A stretch of 64,000 bases of DNA from Tolypothrix campylonemoides VB511288 (lineage in GTDB: Bacteria; Cyanobacteriota; Cyanobacteriia; Cyanobacteriales; Nostocaceae). Location: the NCBI GenBank assembly GCA_000828075.3, contig JXCB02000002.1, forward strand, positions 1,453,401 through 1,517,400, in the 5' to 3' direction. This document shows, in pieces, positions 47,478 to 55,890 of the stretch. The notes under the pieces are model-generated. The model did not search any database, was not told the DNA's origin, and saw only the letters and a list, made by a program, of their open reading frames with translations. Within the stretch, counting starts at the first letter, position 1; every line of letters starts with the position of its first letter. The position numbers and the translations under genes are program-made.

Positions 47478-48632
47478 CTAACAGTTTAAGAGCCTTACGG
47501 TTTCTCCAAAGGGAAATGCTTCTAAGTCCAACCCACCAGGAGTCACTACCCACAAAACAGGAAAAGCAGGACGTTGTTGGGGAAAAGTCCCGTATCCATC
47601 GGTGAGGTAAACACAGACACCACTACTATGCCAGTCAGCTTGCTCGCTAACTGTTTCAAAAAAGGGGACAAAAGATGTTCCGCCACCGCCCATTGGTTTG
47701 GGGAACTGGCTGTTTATTGCCAAGTTGTAAGGTCCGTAGACATCTGTTGCTGCATAATAAAGTTGGCATTTTAAGTGCGGGTAAGCATCGATAATTCCTG
47801 TGACTTCGCTAAGGAAAAGTCGTAGCTCATGGTCGCCTACAGAACCACTCGTATCCACAGCCACGAATACCTGCACCGTCTCACCTTCAAGCGCTTCTAG
47901 GTAAAGCCGTTGACCAATAAAGCGGCGGTCAAAGCCTGTGAAATCTGTTGGTGTTTGCACTAAGTAACGCCATAGGTAGGAACGCCAGTTGAGCTGCGCT
48001 TCGCTTAACGCTCCCAGTTCTCGTTGCCATCCTGCTGGTATGCTACCCTGGCTGTTGCTAGACCGCGCTACGGCGATCGCCTGTTGCATGGCGTTACGCC
48101 AGTGAGCTTCCAAAGCTGCTTGTTTTGCTTGGTCTAGAATACCACCACATTTATTAGATGCAGAAGTTCCATACAATGGCTCATATAATAAGTCTGTTTC
48201 ACAGTTTAGACAACGCCTATTCTGTTTCAGCAGTAATTCATAAATCTCCTCGACGCTCAAATTCTCTAGCTTTGGGTCACGTAAAGCACCCGCAGGTAGT
48301 TCAAAACCATCTTGTTGGGCAATCATGCCATTGACAACAATATCTGCGGCAATGTTCCACTGCATTTGTTCCCTAGCACCACGACGAGGGATATGAAGCA
48401 GAGCAGCGTGCAAGACTTCATGTAACAATAAACCATCGACTTGGGATGATGGAAGAGATGCGACAAAATCGGGATTGATAAATATGTCCTCTCCATCGGT
48501 AGCTGCGGTAGCAATTTTTTCAGTCGAAATGACGCGAGCAAACAGCGCCAAAGTTGCCAAAAAAGGTGACTTCATTCGCACCCGTAGCATAGAGGCAGTG
48601 ATAATCTTATTTGTTTCTGTTGCTAACTTCAT
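47478..48632 (-). CDS. DUF2201-type putative metallopeptidase with VWA-like domain
   Basis: The 384-residue product has an N-terminal metallopeptidase domain with the zinc motif HEVLH at about residue 71 (LLHEVLHAALLH) and a C-terminal VWA-like domain with FVAVDTSGSVGD (MIDAS DxSxS) near residue 268. This pair of domains is typical of proteins that act with MoxR-type AAA ATPases, one of which lies 800 bases upstream on the same strand. Together they may remodel or insert metal into a client protein; that is an inference from relatives. Confidence 0.88.
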   Translation of the reverse strand: MKLATETNKIITASMLRVRMKSPFLATLALFARVISTEKIATAATDGEDIFINPDFVASLPSSQVDGLLLHEVLHAALLHIPRRGAREQMQWNIAADIVVNGMIAQQDGFELPAGALRDPKLENLSVEEIYELLLKQNRRCLNCETDLLYEPLYGTSASNKCGGILDQAKQAALEAHWRNAMQQAIAVARSSNSQGSIPAGWQRELGALSEAQLNWRSYLWRYLVQTPTDFTGFDRRFIGQRLYLEALEGETVQVFVAVDTSGSVGDHELRLFLSEVTGIIDAYPHLKCQLYYAATDVYGPYNLAINSQFPKPMGGGGTSFVPFFETVSEQADWHSSGVCVYLTDGYGTFPQQRPAFPVLWVVTPGGLDLEAFPFGETVRLLNC

Positions 48633-49436
48633 CTTTCTATCCCTAATTTTAAGAGCTTTTTCTCACTCTTGACGGAATTCCTCCAACAATTGGGGAAAAT
48701 ATTTCAACTCATCTATAACAGTTCTATCTGAAACGTAGACGCGCTCTTTGGCGTATAGGACGCCAAGGGATGAAAGAAGAACCGAAAAGTATAGTCTTAC
48801 AACTTCTTAACTGATGAGTGAATTATTATATTGATTCTGATGCTGAATAAAATTTTGTAGCAGATTTAGCGTTTACTTTGGTATGCATAAAATCCTTAGT
48901 TATGTAGAAATGCGAGCCGAAAATTCAGTAACTCTTTTCGAGTCGTTGCTGCAAAATTTGGTTTTGTCATCATACTCTCCAAACTTCATGATAATTTATC
49001 AAGATGACTTTCTTGCTTATAAGCAAGAAAAATACTTGCCTAGTTTTTTTATCTACAAATAATGATATAAATCGAAAATTCCATTTTTATTACCCAGTAA
49101 CTGAAAATGAAACAAGTTAATTGCTACAGTGTGGGATAAATAGTTACAGCGCTTTTCACATGATTATTAGACCACAAATCGTAGGGTGGCATTGCCCTTA
49201 AAAGCCTACGTGATGGACATTTGAGATATTAGTGAGCAATGCCCACCTTACAGAAAACTGCTGTAAATCAGTGACCAGTGAACAGTGAAGAGAACCAATC
49301 CCTAATAACTGATAACTGATAACTGGTAACTGATAACTGATAACTGATAACTGTTAATCATCAAGAGACAGTTTTCACACTGGCACAATCTTACTCAAAC
49401 AAGATACTCTACCTGCTATTAACAGCATTCTAAATT
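48633..49436. other. 800-base gene-free interval between moxR and DUF2201 genes
   Basis: A perfect 22-bp palindrome lies at 49009-49030, with arms TTTCTTGCTTA and TAAGCAAGAAA. It is AT-rich around and could be a bidirectional terminator. Tandem AACTGATA units occur at 49303-49352. A second stretch (49190-49250) has no clear structure. No gene seen. Confidence 0.5.
49009..49030. repeat. perfect 22-bp palindrome between moxR and DUF2201 genes
   Basis: The two 11-base arms are TTTCTTGCTTA (49009-49019) and TAAGCAAGAAA (49020-49030); they meet with no loop. It could be a protein-binding operator or a cruciform. It is not followed by a T run in the moxR direction, so a simple terminator is less likely. 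Confidence 0.6.
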
Positions 49437-51563
49437 CTACAAACCCATTAACTCTTGAAAGTCCTTAATAAACTTTTGAAGATTCTCGTCTTTTTGTACC
49501 AATTGTGCCAAAGCACCGATTTGTTTTTTACTTCGCATAGTACGAAACAAGTCTGTAGCAAATAACTGTACCCATTCCATTGCTGCTACTTGAGAAATCC
49601 AAGTAAAGGCATTGTAAGCTTGGTTAGCATCTGCCGCTCGTATTGCTAAACCAATAGTTGTGGCATAGCGCACAGAAGGTTCAGACGGAAATTTGATCGC
49701 ATCACCTCTGCCTGTAAAAATCTGAGTTAAATTAGGCAGGTTGTCATAAAGTTTGATGTAAGCATTAAACTCAGCAGCTGTTGCTATTCCCACAGCAGGA
49801 GCAATATCCAGTCCAACTGTATGCAGCTGACTTGCCATCTCCCATGAGCGAGGAGAAGGCCAAGCAGGCTGCTGCGGATCAAGCTTGTGTAGTAGGGTAG
49901 TACGGAAAGAGAGAAAAGCAATGATTTGCTCGTGAATTTTTGCAGAAAGAGCGTAAGATTTGAAACTTTGAAAGTCCGGCTCAACATGCAAATGTAAAAA
50001 GCGATTCGCCAGTGGAGAAGGCATATCAAATACAGCCGCTCGGTCTTCTTTACGGTTGCCTGCTGCCCAAATAAACCAACCTTCTGGTACACAGTTGCCG
50101 CACCAAGCAAGCTTGCCATCGCGTTCAACCATAATAATGTGGTTGGGAACAGTGATGCAGTAGATCCGACCTGAGTAAGCAACGCGTTCTAATTTAGCAA
50201 TGACAGGTTCAATATTCTTGTGGTTGAGGTTGACTACCCAAGTAAAATTGTCGCTTGAGCTGTATCCAGACCCCTGCCGTTTGCTGAAGGTGACACCATA
50301 ACCCAATTTGATGGCAATTTCACAAAAGTCATCACGTAAACGGTCGGATGCTGTGTAATATTTTCGGTTGCTATCGCCGTCTCCCGCTAGCATAACATTA
50401 AGCAAGGTTTGCAAATAAGGCTTGGGAAGAGCTTTGACATCTTGCGGAATATACTTGGTCTTTGACTTTCCGAGAGGAGCTAGGTAGTCATAGAGTGCGA
50501 CAGAGCAGATAGTGAAACCACTTTCCGTTGCTTGATAGGACAACTTCATGTGCTGCAACAGCACCTCAATGCGAGTATACTTGTCAGGGTTAGCACTTTT
50601 GCTTTGTGAAATAGTCACGCGGTAGTTGTGTGCTTTTGAGCAGGAGCCTTCACTCAGGTACCAGCCAAGGAATGTAACCCAGTCCATCATGTCAAAGCTC
50701 AAATCGAGGTTGTAGGACTTGCGGGGATTTTTACCATAGTACAGCCTTGAATCTATCTGTCCCTGCGTCATTTTAAGCGCAACAGCAATGCCAGACGGCG
50801 AAACACCGTTATTAAGTAGCGCCTGAATACGGTCATAGACCTCAATTCTCTCTTTAGCACGTTGAGGTATTGGAACAGTAAATTTTTCGTCACTGTAGCT
50901 GTACCAGTTACCGTTTTTCTTGACCTTAAACTTGAAGAATGGACCAGAAGCTAGCTCGGCAGCTGTCATGACTTCAAACTCCGAACGGTACTTGCTACGA
51001 ACATACATTCTGTGTTCAGGGGAAACACACAAGCTCACGCCCCGACCTCTGAAATGAAGCATCTCCCCCTGATAGTCTAGTTCGATGTACTGTTGTGGCT
51101 TTTGGTACTCAACCAGTTTGGTGTAGGGATTGAGCGTCATGACTTCGTCGTTTTGATTAAGATCACGAAAATACTTGAGACCGTTTTGTGTCATCACGCG
51201 AGTTTGGTCGTCGTAGCAGTAACTCCCTACTCTTCTATCTAAAATCAGCTGTTGAGCAACACCCTGCATTGCTGGAGGAGCCATATTGAGTTCATCTAAA
51301 AACAAAATCCCTCTGCCAGAACTAGGCAGAAATTCCGGTGGATACCACTTAGAGACACCGTTCTCAGGCACTGGCAAACCCCTTAAGTCAGTGGGAGCCA
51401 GTTGGGAGAGACGCACGTCTATGAAGTCAATTTGATGTTTGCGAGCCAGTTGTGCGACGATGCTGGATTTACCAATACCAGGAGGTCCCCAAATCATTGT
51501 GCTAAGAAGCAGGTTTTGGCTCAACAGATTGTTAAGGTAGGCTTTGAGGTCTGCTGGTGTCAT
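49437..51563 (-). CDS. moxR: MoxR-type AAA+ ATPase interrupted by an intein
   Basis: MoxR ATPases act as chaperones for VWA-domain partners. The 708-residue precursor has Walker A GPPGIGKSS at residues 26-34, Walker B ILFLDELN at 86-93 and a sensor region WAAGNRKEDRAAVFDMPSPLANRF after residue 496. Between these, residues 116-490 are an intein (see separate entry). The spliced product would be about 333 residues, normal for MoxR. The downstream partner is a DUF2201/VWA protein. The start is ATG 51563. Confidence 0.9.
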   Translation of the reverse strand: MTPADLKAYLNNLLSQNLLLSTMIWGPPGIGKSSIVAQLARKHQIDFIDVRLSQLAPTDLRGLPVPENGVSKWYPPEFLPSSGRGILFLDELNMAPPAMQGVAQQLILDRRVGSYCYDDQTRVMTQNGLKYFRDLNQNDEVMTLNPYTKLVEYQKPQQYIELDYQGEMLHFRGRGVSLCVSPEHRMYVRSKYRSEFEVMTAAELASGPFFKFKVKKNGNWYSYSDEKFTVPIPQRAKERIEVYDRIQALLNNGVSPSGIAVALKMTQGQIDSRLYYGKNPRKSYNLDLSFDMMDWVTFLGWYLSEGSCSKAHNYRVTISQSKSANPDKYTRIEVLLQHMKLSYQATESGFTICSVALYDYLAPLGKSKTKYIPQDVKALPKPYLQTLLNVMLAGDGDSNRKYYTASDRLRDDFCEIAIKLGYGVTFSKRQGSGYSSSDNFTWVVNLNHKNIEPVIAKLERVAYSGRIYCITVPNHIIMVERDGKLAWCGNCVPEGWFIWAAGNRKEDRAAVFDMPSPLANRFLHLHVEPDFQSFKSYALSAKIHEQIIAFLSFRTTLLHKLDPQQPAWPSPRSWEMASQLHTVGLDIAPAVGIATAAEFNAYIKLYDNLPNLTQIFTGRGDAIKFPSEPSVRYATTIGLAIRAADANQAYNAFTWISQVAAMEWVQLFATDLFRTMRSKKQIGALAQLVQKDENLQKFIKDFQELMGL
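50094..51218 (-). other. intein within the MoxR ATPase (residues 116-490)
   Basis: The intein begins with Cys116 right after VGSY and ends WCGN|C, leaving Cys491 as the +1 extein residue (CVPEGWFIW). Block A is CYDDQTRVMTQNGLKYFRDL; block B is SPEHRMYVR. Two LAGLIDADG motifs lie at FLGWYLSEGS and LNVMLAGDGD with their acidic residues (Glu305, Asp395/397), so the homing endonuclease looks intact. Block F/G is RIYCITVPNHIIMV...WCGN. The penultimate residue is Gly489, not the usual His, so splicing may use a variant mechanism. Length is 375 residues. Confidence 0.92.
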
Positions 51564-52302
51564 GGGATTTTGGATTTAGGATGAATGAAACCAAGCTGGC
51601 AGGACTTTTGACCTACCAAGGTGTAATTTGACACTTAAATCATTAGAAATTTTTCTCCTAATTTCAACAATACTTTTGTTGGGTATTGGGGTTAGGCGTG
51701 ACATTACACACGGTAATATCATGGCTGCTACTTACAAGAACTTGGTAGCAGTTCTGGAGGAGCGCTTGATTGCTGGCAACTGATTGAGCTAAGTCTATGC
51801 TATGTGCAACAACTTCTTACAGGCGAATTCCAGAATTATTTTTTCCACTGCCTCTTATTTAAGGATAAAAATATCAGGAGGCTGAGTGGTGATAGTTGAC
51901 TCTTACGATGCTGTCTCACTCAAGTTCAACAGCTTTTTTAGCATATAACGCACCCATTACAAATTTAACATAGTCATTCTATTTGACTATGCTAAACTCA
52001 ACGATTCATAATGTAAGTATAAAGACACAAACCAGCTTTGTAGAGAAATTGGATTTTTAGAGTTTAAACTTGATATGAACTCTATTCAAACCCTGTGCTC
52101 TTCAGAATGAACGCCCTTGCACGCCCGGGCTTTTAACTCTAAGTAAATAGCTCAAGTCCATCAAAATAGACTGATTTCTTGGTGTATTAAAGCGTTTATT
52201 CCTCTTTCAAGGACTTGAGCTATTTGCTATTGATTGAAATCACTGGCGATCAGAAACAACAAATGATAATCATGTTAGATATCATTTGGCTACATCTAAC
52301 CG
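51564..52302. other. 700-base gene-free interval before egtD
   Basis: An inverted repeat lies at 52145-52225: AAATAGCTCAAGTCC (52145-52159) and GGACTTGAGCTATTT (52211-52225), a perfect 15-base pair 51 bases apart. A hairpin with this stem could act as a regulatory or mobile repeat. Other parts are AT-rich. A short open frame at 51720-51783 (MAATYKNLVAVLEERLIAGN) may be a gene remnant; I cannot name it. Confidence 0.55.
52145..52225. repeat. 81-bp element with perfect 15-bp terminal inverted repeats
   Basis: The arms AAATAGCTCAAGTCC and GGACTTGAGCTATTT are perfect complements and enclose 51 bases with no gene. I see no clear target duplication outside. It could be a MITE remnant or a long hairpin at the 3' side of egtD (egtD ends at 52303 on the minus strand, so this region lies downstream of it). 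Confidence 0.55.
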
Positions 52303-53349
52303 TTAAACTGCTGTCGATGGTTGCATTTGACACAGTAATAAAGCAAACCATTGATTTGAATCTGTCCACACTCTTTGTGGTACTAAACCCTTTGCTTTTA
52401 ACTCCTGTTGGATAAAATTGAGGTCAAATTTGCGCGAAATTTCAGTGAGGATAGTTTCGCCTAAGCTTAAATGAACACTCAGGTTCAGGGCGTGTAATTG
52501 AACGGTTTGCGAGCGCAAACTCCTAAGATGCATCTCAATTTGGTTTTCCGTTTCGTTGTAAAAAGCCCAATGTTCAAATTGTGTGGTGTCAAAATTGCCC
52601 TCAAACCGCTGATTTAAATGCAGCAACATATTAAGATTAAACGCTGCAGTTACTCCCTGGCTGTCATTATAAGCAGCTTCCAACAAATGTTTTGGCTTTT
52701 GCAAGTCTACCCCCAATAAGAAAAACTCCCCCACTTGTAGGGCATCTGTAATTTGAGAGAAAAATACATCACACTCTTGCGAATTCAAATTACCCAAACT
52801 ACTTCCGATAAAACAAATCATCCTACTAGGTAATGAAGTAGGTTCAAGTTGTGCCAGCGCCATTTCGTAAGTTCCCGCTAGAGCTTGAACTTGTAATGTG
52901 GGATAATCTCCCAGTAGAGCAAGAGCGCTGCTTTCCAACATCCCTGCACTAACATCAATTGGTACATAGTGCAGAAAGTAGCCAAATTGATGATACGCAT
53001 CTAGTAAAATGCGCGTTTTGGTAGAGCTACCGCTGCCAAGTTCCACGAGTTCGCAAGAACCTGTAATTTGAGCTATTTCCGGGGCGTACTGTTGCAAAAT
53101 AGACGTTTCCGTTCGCGTCAAGTAATATTCTGGTAACTCACAAATTTGCTCAAATAGCTCAGAACCCAGGTTGTCGTAGAAGTAACGCGGGGGTAACGAC
53201 TTGGGTTTTTGAGTTAATCCCTTAACGACATCACTTCCAGCACTAGGAGAAACAACCTTAGTTGGTTCCAACAAACGCTTAATTTTTAAGCGCGTTTCCA
53301 GAGTATTTTGAGAACTTACCTTGTTGCTGGCAGCTTTAGATATTGACAT
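52303..53349 (-). CDS. egtD: L-histidine N-alpha-methyltransferase (ergothioneine)
   Basis: EgtD trimethylates histidine to hercynine using S-adenosylmethionine. The 348-residue product has LPPRYFYDNLGSELFEQICELPEYYLTRTETSIL, VELGSGSSTKTRILLDA (SAM loop) and CFIGSSLGNL, all typical of the family. The first 40 residues are a polar N-terminal tail. It is the last gene of the egtC-egtB-egtD group, with egtB ending 456 bases upstream. Confidence 0.95.
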   Translation of the reverse strand: MSISKAASNKVSSQNTLETRLKIKRLLEPTKVVSPSAGSDVVKGLTQKPKSLPPRYFYDNLGSELFEQICELPEYYLTRTETSILQQYAPEIAQITGSCELVELGSGSSTKTRILLDAYHQFGYFLHYVPIDVSAGMLESSALALLGDYPTLQVQALAGTYEMALAQLEPTSLPSRMICFIGSSLGNLNSQECDVFFSQITDALQVGEFFLLGVDLQKPKHLLEAAYNDSQGVTAAFNLNMLLHLNQRFEGNFDTTQFEHWAFYNETENQIEMHLRSLRSQTVQLHALNLSVHLSLGETILTEISRKFDLNFIQQELKAKGLVPQRVWTDSNQWFALLLCQMQPSTAV

Positions 53350-53804
53350 TCAACCTCCGTTTGCTTGCTGTGATAAGTTGCTTTTGGGTACAAACTCCAA
53401 CCTGAGCCAGTGAAACACACAGCCATAATCGATAACATCACGCCTGGGCAAGATTAATTCTGCTTTCCTCTTATCTTTTGGGATTTTTCCATGAAATTGA
53501 CAGGGATTGGGTTTTGTAGTAGTGCTGACACTGTTGGCGAATTAAAAACCTAACCCCCCAGCCCCCCTTTCCTACGAGGAAAGGAGGAACAAATTATCCC
53601 CTCTGAGTAATAAAAGCTGCTTTTCTTCCCAAACCTTTTAGGACACTGTTGGCGAATTAAAAACCTAACCCCCCAGCCCCCCTTTCCTACGAGGAAAGGG
53701 GGAGCAAATTATCCCCTCTCCTTGTAGGAGAGGGGTAGGGGAGAGGTCAGTTACGTTTGTTTGCCAACAGTATTAGCACTTCAGCCCTACTACACACCCA
53801 ATCC
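53350..53804. repeat. repeat-rich gap between egtB and egtD
   Basis: An 82-base block is present twice in direct order: 53527-53608 and 53642-53723, 115 bases apart. It begins GACACTGTTGGCGAATTAAA and contains a C-rich and G-rich stretch. A third, shortened piece continues to about 53760 with CTCTCCTTGTAGGAGAGG, which can form a hairpin. The block is related to the repeat inside the SH3 gene at 42010-42150. Confidence 0.65.
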
Positions 53805-55127
53805 CTAATCAGCTGCACAACGAAACCCTGCTAAAATTTGGCGTACGCAGGGATGATACCAGTTACGAAAACTACAACGCAGCGCCCAAGGACGAGTTGC
53901 CCAGCTACCACCTTTTAAAACACGGTGCTGTTGGTCAAAATAAACTTGCGAATATCCTGTGTAAGGATAACTTTGGAAACCTGGGTAACCATCAAACCAG
54001 GAAGCTGTCCATTCCCAGACATTTCCCAAAGCATCATACAAACCATAGGGGCTTTGCCCAATAAAAAAGGCATCTACAGGCGTTGTTTTTCCTATGAAAT
54101 TATCATAGTTACAATGCTTGAGTGTTGGTTCTTCATTTCCCCAAGGATAAATACGACGACAATGAGCTTGTGCATCCCAACTCGCTGCTTTTTCCCATTC
54201 GGCTTCTGTGGGTAAGCGCTTACCGACAAACCGTGAATAGGCTTCTGCTTCGTACCAACTAACACCACAGACTGGATGATGATCCCACATAGGATTTTTG
54301 CACCAGTAGAGCGGTTGTGTGACCTGCTCAGTTTGCAACCATTCCCAGCCGGCGCTACACCACCAACGAGGATTTTGATACCCTCCCGCTGTCATAAATA
54401 CTCGATATTGGGCGCAAGTGACAGGGTAGCGGTCAATCGAGTAAGTCTCTAAATAGGCTCTGTGCAGGGGTTGTTCGTTATCCAAAGCATCAACTGAATC
54501 ATCACCCATCTCAAATTCGCCTGCTGGAATTTGAATCATCTCGCTCAGATTATGGGGAGAGTGAAGGAGTGAGGGAGTGAAGGAGTGAAGGAGTGAAGGA
54601 GTGAGGGAGTGAGGGAGTGAGAGAAGTTTCCCCCCCTCCCTCACTCTCTCCCTCTCTGGCTCCTCTTCTCCTCTCTCCTGCTTACTCAATTCCAAAACAA
54701 AAGAAATGATCTCGCTGTGTTGGCTTTCGTGTTGAAGAATAAAGCGCCAAAGACGCTCTTGTTGCTGTATATCCGCTACTTCCAAGTAATGCAAAACTTT
54801 TTCTCTAACTGTGTCTAGGTAATAACGGATTTCCTCTAGGTTTGGCAATTTGACGCGCTCTTTTTTGGGTAACCCATCCGCTGCAAACAGCTTGCGGTAT
54901 CGCGGGAACAAACACGGTAAACCTGCAGTGCGTTCTAACAACCATAAAGACTCGGTGTAACCAATATGCCCCAAATGCCATCCAATGGGGCTAAAGTCGG
55001 GATGAGGTTGACAGCAAAAAGTAGCTTCGTCAATCCCCTCAAATAACGCCAGAGTTTTGGCACGACATTGGGAAAAAGCACGAAAAAATGTTTCTTTTAA
55101 ACTAGATTTGTGCAATTTGGATATCAC
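53805..55127 (-). CDS. egtB: ergothioneine biosynthesis protein EgtB (sulfoxide synthase)
   Basis: EgtB joins hercynine to a thiol donor using a mononuclear iron. The 440-residue product has an N-terminal DinB-like domain with iron histidines in WHLGHIGYTE and QHESQHSE, and a C-terminal formylglycine-enzyme-like domain (MIQIPAGEFEMGDD...LGNVWEWTASWFDGYPG...FRCAAD). Between them, about nucleotides 54555-54675, is a polar insert made from a tandem repeat. I choose GTG 55127 (TTG 55115 also possible), overlapping egtC by 26 bases. Overlap shows an operon egtC-egtB, with egtD downstream. Confidence 0.93.
   Translation of the reverse strand: MISKLHKSSLKETFFRAFSQCRAKTLALFEGIDEATFCCQPHPDFSPIGWHLGHIGYTESLWLLERTAGLPCLFPRYRKLFAADGLPKKERVKLPNLEEIRYYLDTVREKVLHYLEVADIQQQERLWRFILQHESQHSEIISFVLELSKQERGEEEPERERVREGGKLLSLPHSLTPSLLHSFTPSLLHSPHNLSEMIQIPAGEFEMGDDSVDALDNEQPLHRAYLETYSIDRYPVTCAQYRVFMTAGGYQNPRWWCSAGWEWLQTEQVTQPLYWCKNPMWDHHPVCGVSWYEAEAYSRFVGKRLPTEAEWEKAASWDAQAHCRRIYPWGNEEPTLKHCNYDNFIGKTTPVDAFFIGQSPYGLYDALGNVWEWTASWFDGYPGFQSYPYTGYSQVYFDQQHRVLKGGSWATRPWALRCSFRNWYHPCVRQILAGFRCAAD
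54555..54675. repeat. tandem GTGAAGGA repeat inside egtB
   Basis: The units GTGAAGGA/GTGAGGGA are repeated about eight times (54561-54625), followed by a C-rich complement (CCTCCCTCACTCTCTCCCTC). Read on the minus strand, this translates to SLPHSLTPSLLHSFTPSLLHS-type sequence in frame. The run lies exactly between the two EgtB domains. It can form a long hairpin and probably varies in length between strains. Confidence 0.75.
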
Positions 55128-55890
55128 AGTCTTCTCCAACACTGATGATGCTATTTTCAGAGCAAGAAATCCAATTTCCAGTAGATAGCGGTTCCGATGC
55201 AATGATTACGGACTTGGGGAAAGTGGGATGATCATCTGTCCAGTACAGAGAGGGAGCAGGTGATTTTGTGCTAAAGCGAGAAGCAATAAGGCGATGTCCA
55301 TCACTGATGATTACATTAGCGAAGACATCGGTTTGATAACTTTGCGCTAACTCTTGAAGCTTAAGCAACGTTATTTGTAAAACCTGCTCTAAACTTTTAC
55401 CAGGGTTAGCTTGCCATTGGCTTAGCAGCAAAGCAAAAATATGTTCTGAATCTGTCGTTCCCTTTATCCACTGGTAAATTTCATCGCTTAACTGGCTGCG
55501 TATTGGTCTGTATAATGTCTGCCGAAACTTATCGATTCTACCATTATGAATAAATAGCAGACATTGGTACTGAAAAGGCTGACAGTTACTAAAATCGAGT
55601 GCTTGACCTGCTGTTGCACTACGAACATAAGCGAGCATACACCCTGACTCAATATAACGGCTGAGGCTTGGCAGGTTAATGTCATTCCAAATAGGCAGTG
55701 TACTTTTGTAGGTAAATGGTTCGATATCCTTTTGAGCATGATACCAACCAACACCGAAGCCATCAGCATTGACCACTCCAGAGAGCATTTCGCGGGGTTG
55801 ATAGCTTTGAACGACAAGCGAGTGTTCAGGCTTGTACAGGAGAGGCTCTAGAGAAACAGGTGAACCGAGGTAGGCAAGTAATCGGCACAT
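55102..55890 (-). CDS. egtC: ergothioneine amidohydrolase EgtC (class II glutamine amidotransferase)
   Basis: EgtC removes the gamma-glutamyl group from the intermediate made by EgtB. The 262-residue product begins MCRLLAYLG, with the N-terminal nucleophile Cys2 exposed after Met removal, and has GFGVGWYHA and IHNGRIDKFRQ typical of class II amidotransferases. It is the first gene of this egt group and its end overlaps egtB. egtA is not in the window, and no EgtE-like lyase is visible nearby. Confidence 0.93.
   Translation of the reverse strand: MCRLLAYLGSPVSLEPLLYKPEHSLVVQSYQPREMLSGVVNADGFGVGWYHAQKDIEPFTYKSTLPIWNDINLPSLSRYIESGCMLAYVRSATAGQALDFSNCQPFQYQCLLFIHNGRIDKFRQTLYRPIRSQLSDEIYQWIKGTTDSEHIFALLLSQWQANPGKSLEQVLQITLLKLQELAQSYQTDVFANVIISDGHRLIASRFSTKSPAPSLYWTDDHPTFPKSVIIASEPLSTGNWISCSENSIISVGEDCDIQIAQI

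Noticed and set aside
49784-50182. 132-residue frame opposite or shifted within moxR
   Set aside because: It overlaps the coding frame that holds the intein C-terminus and sensor region, and has no family match.
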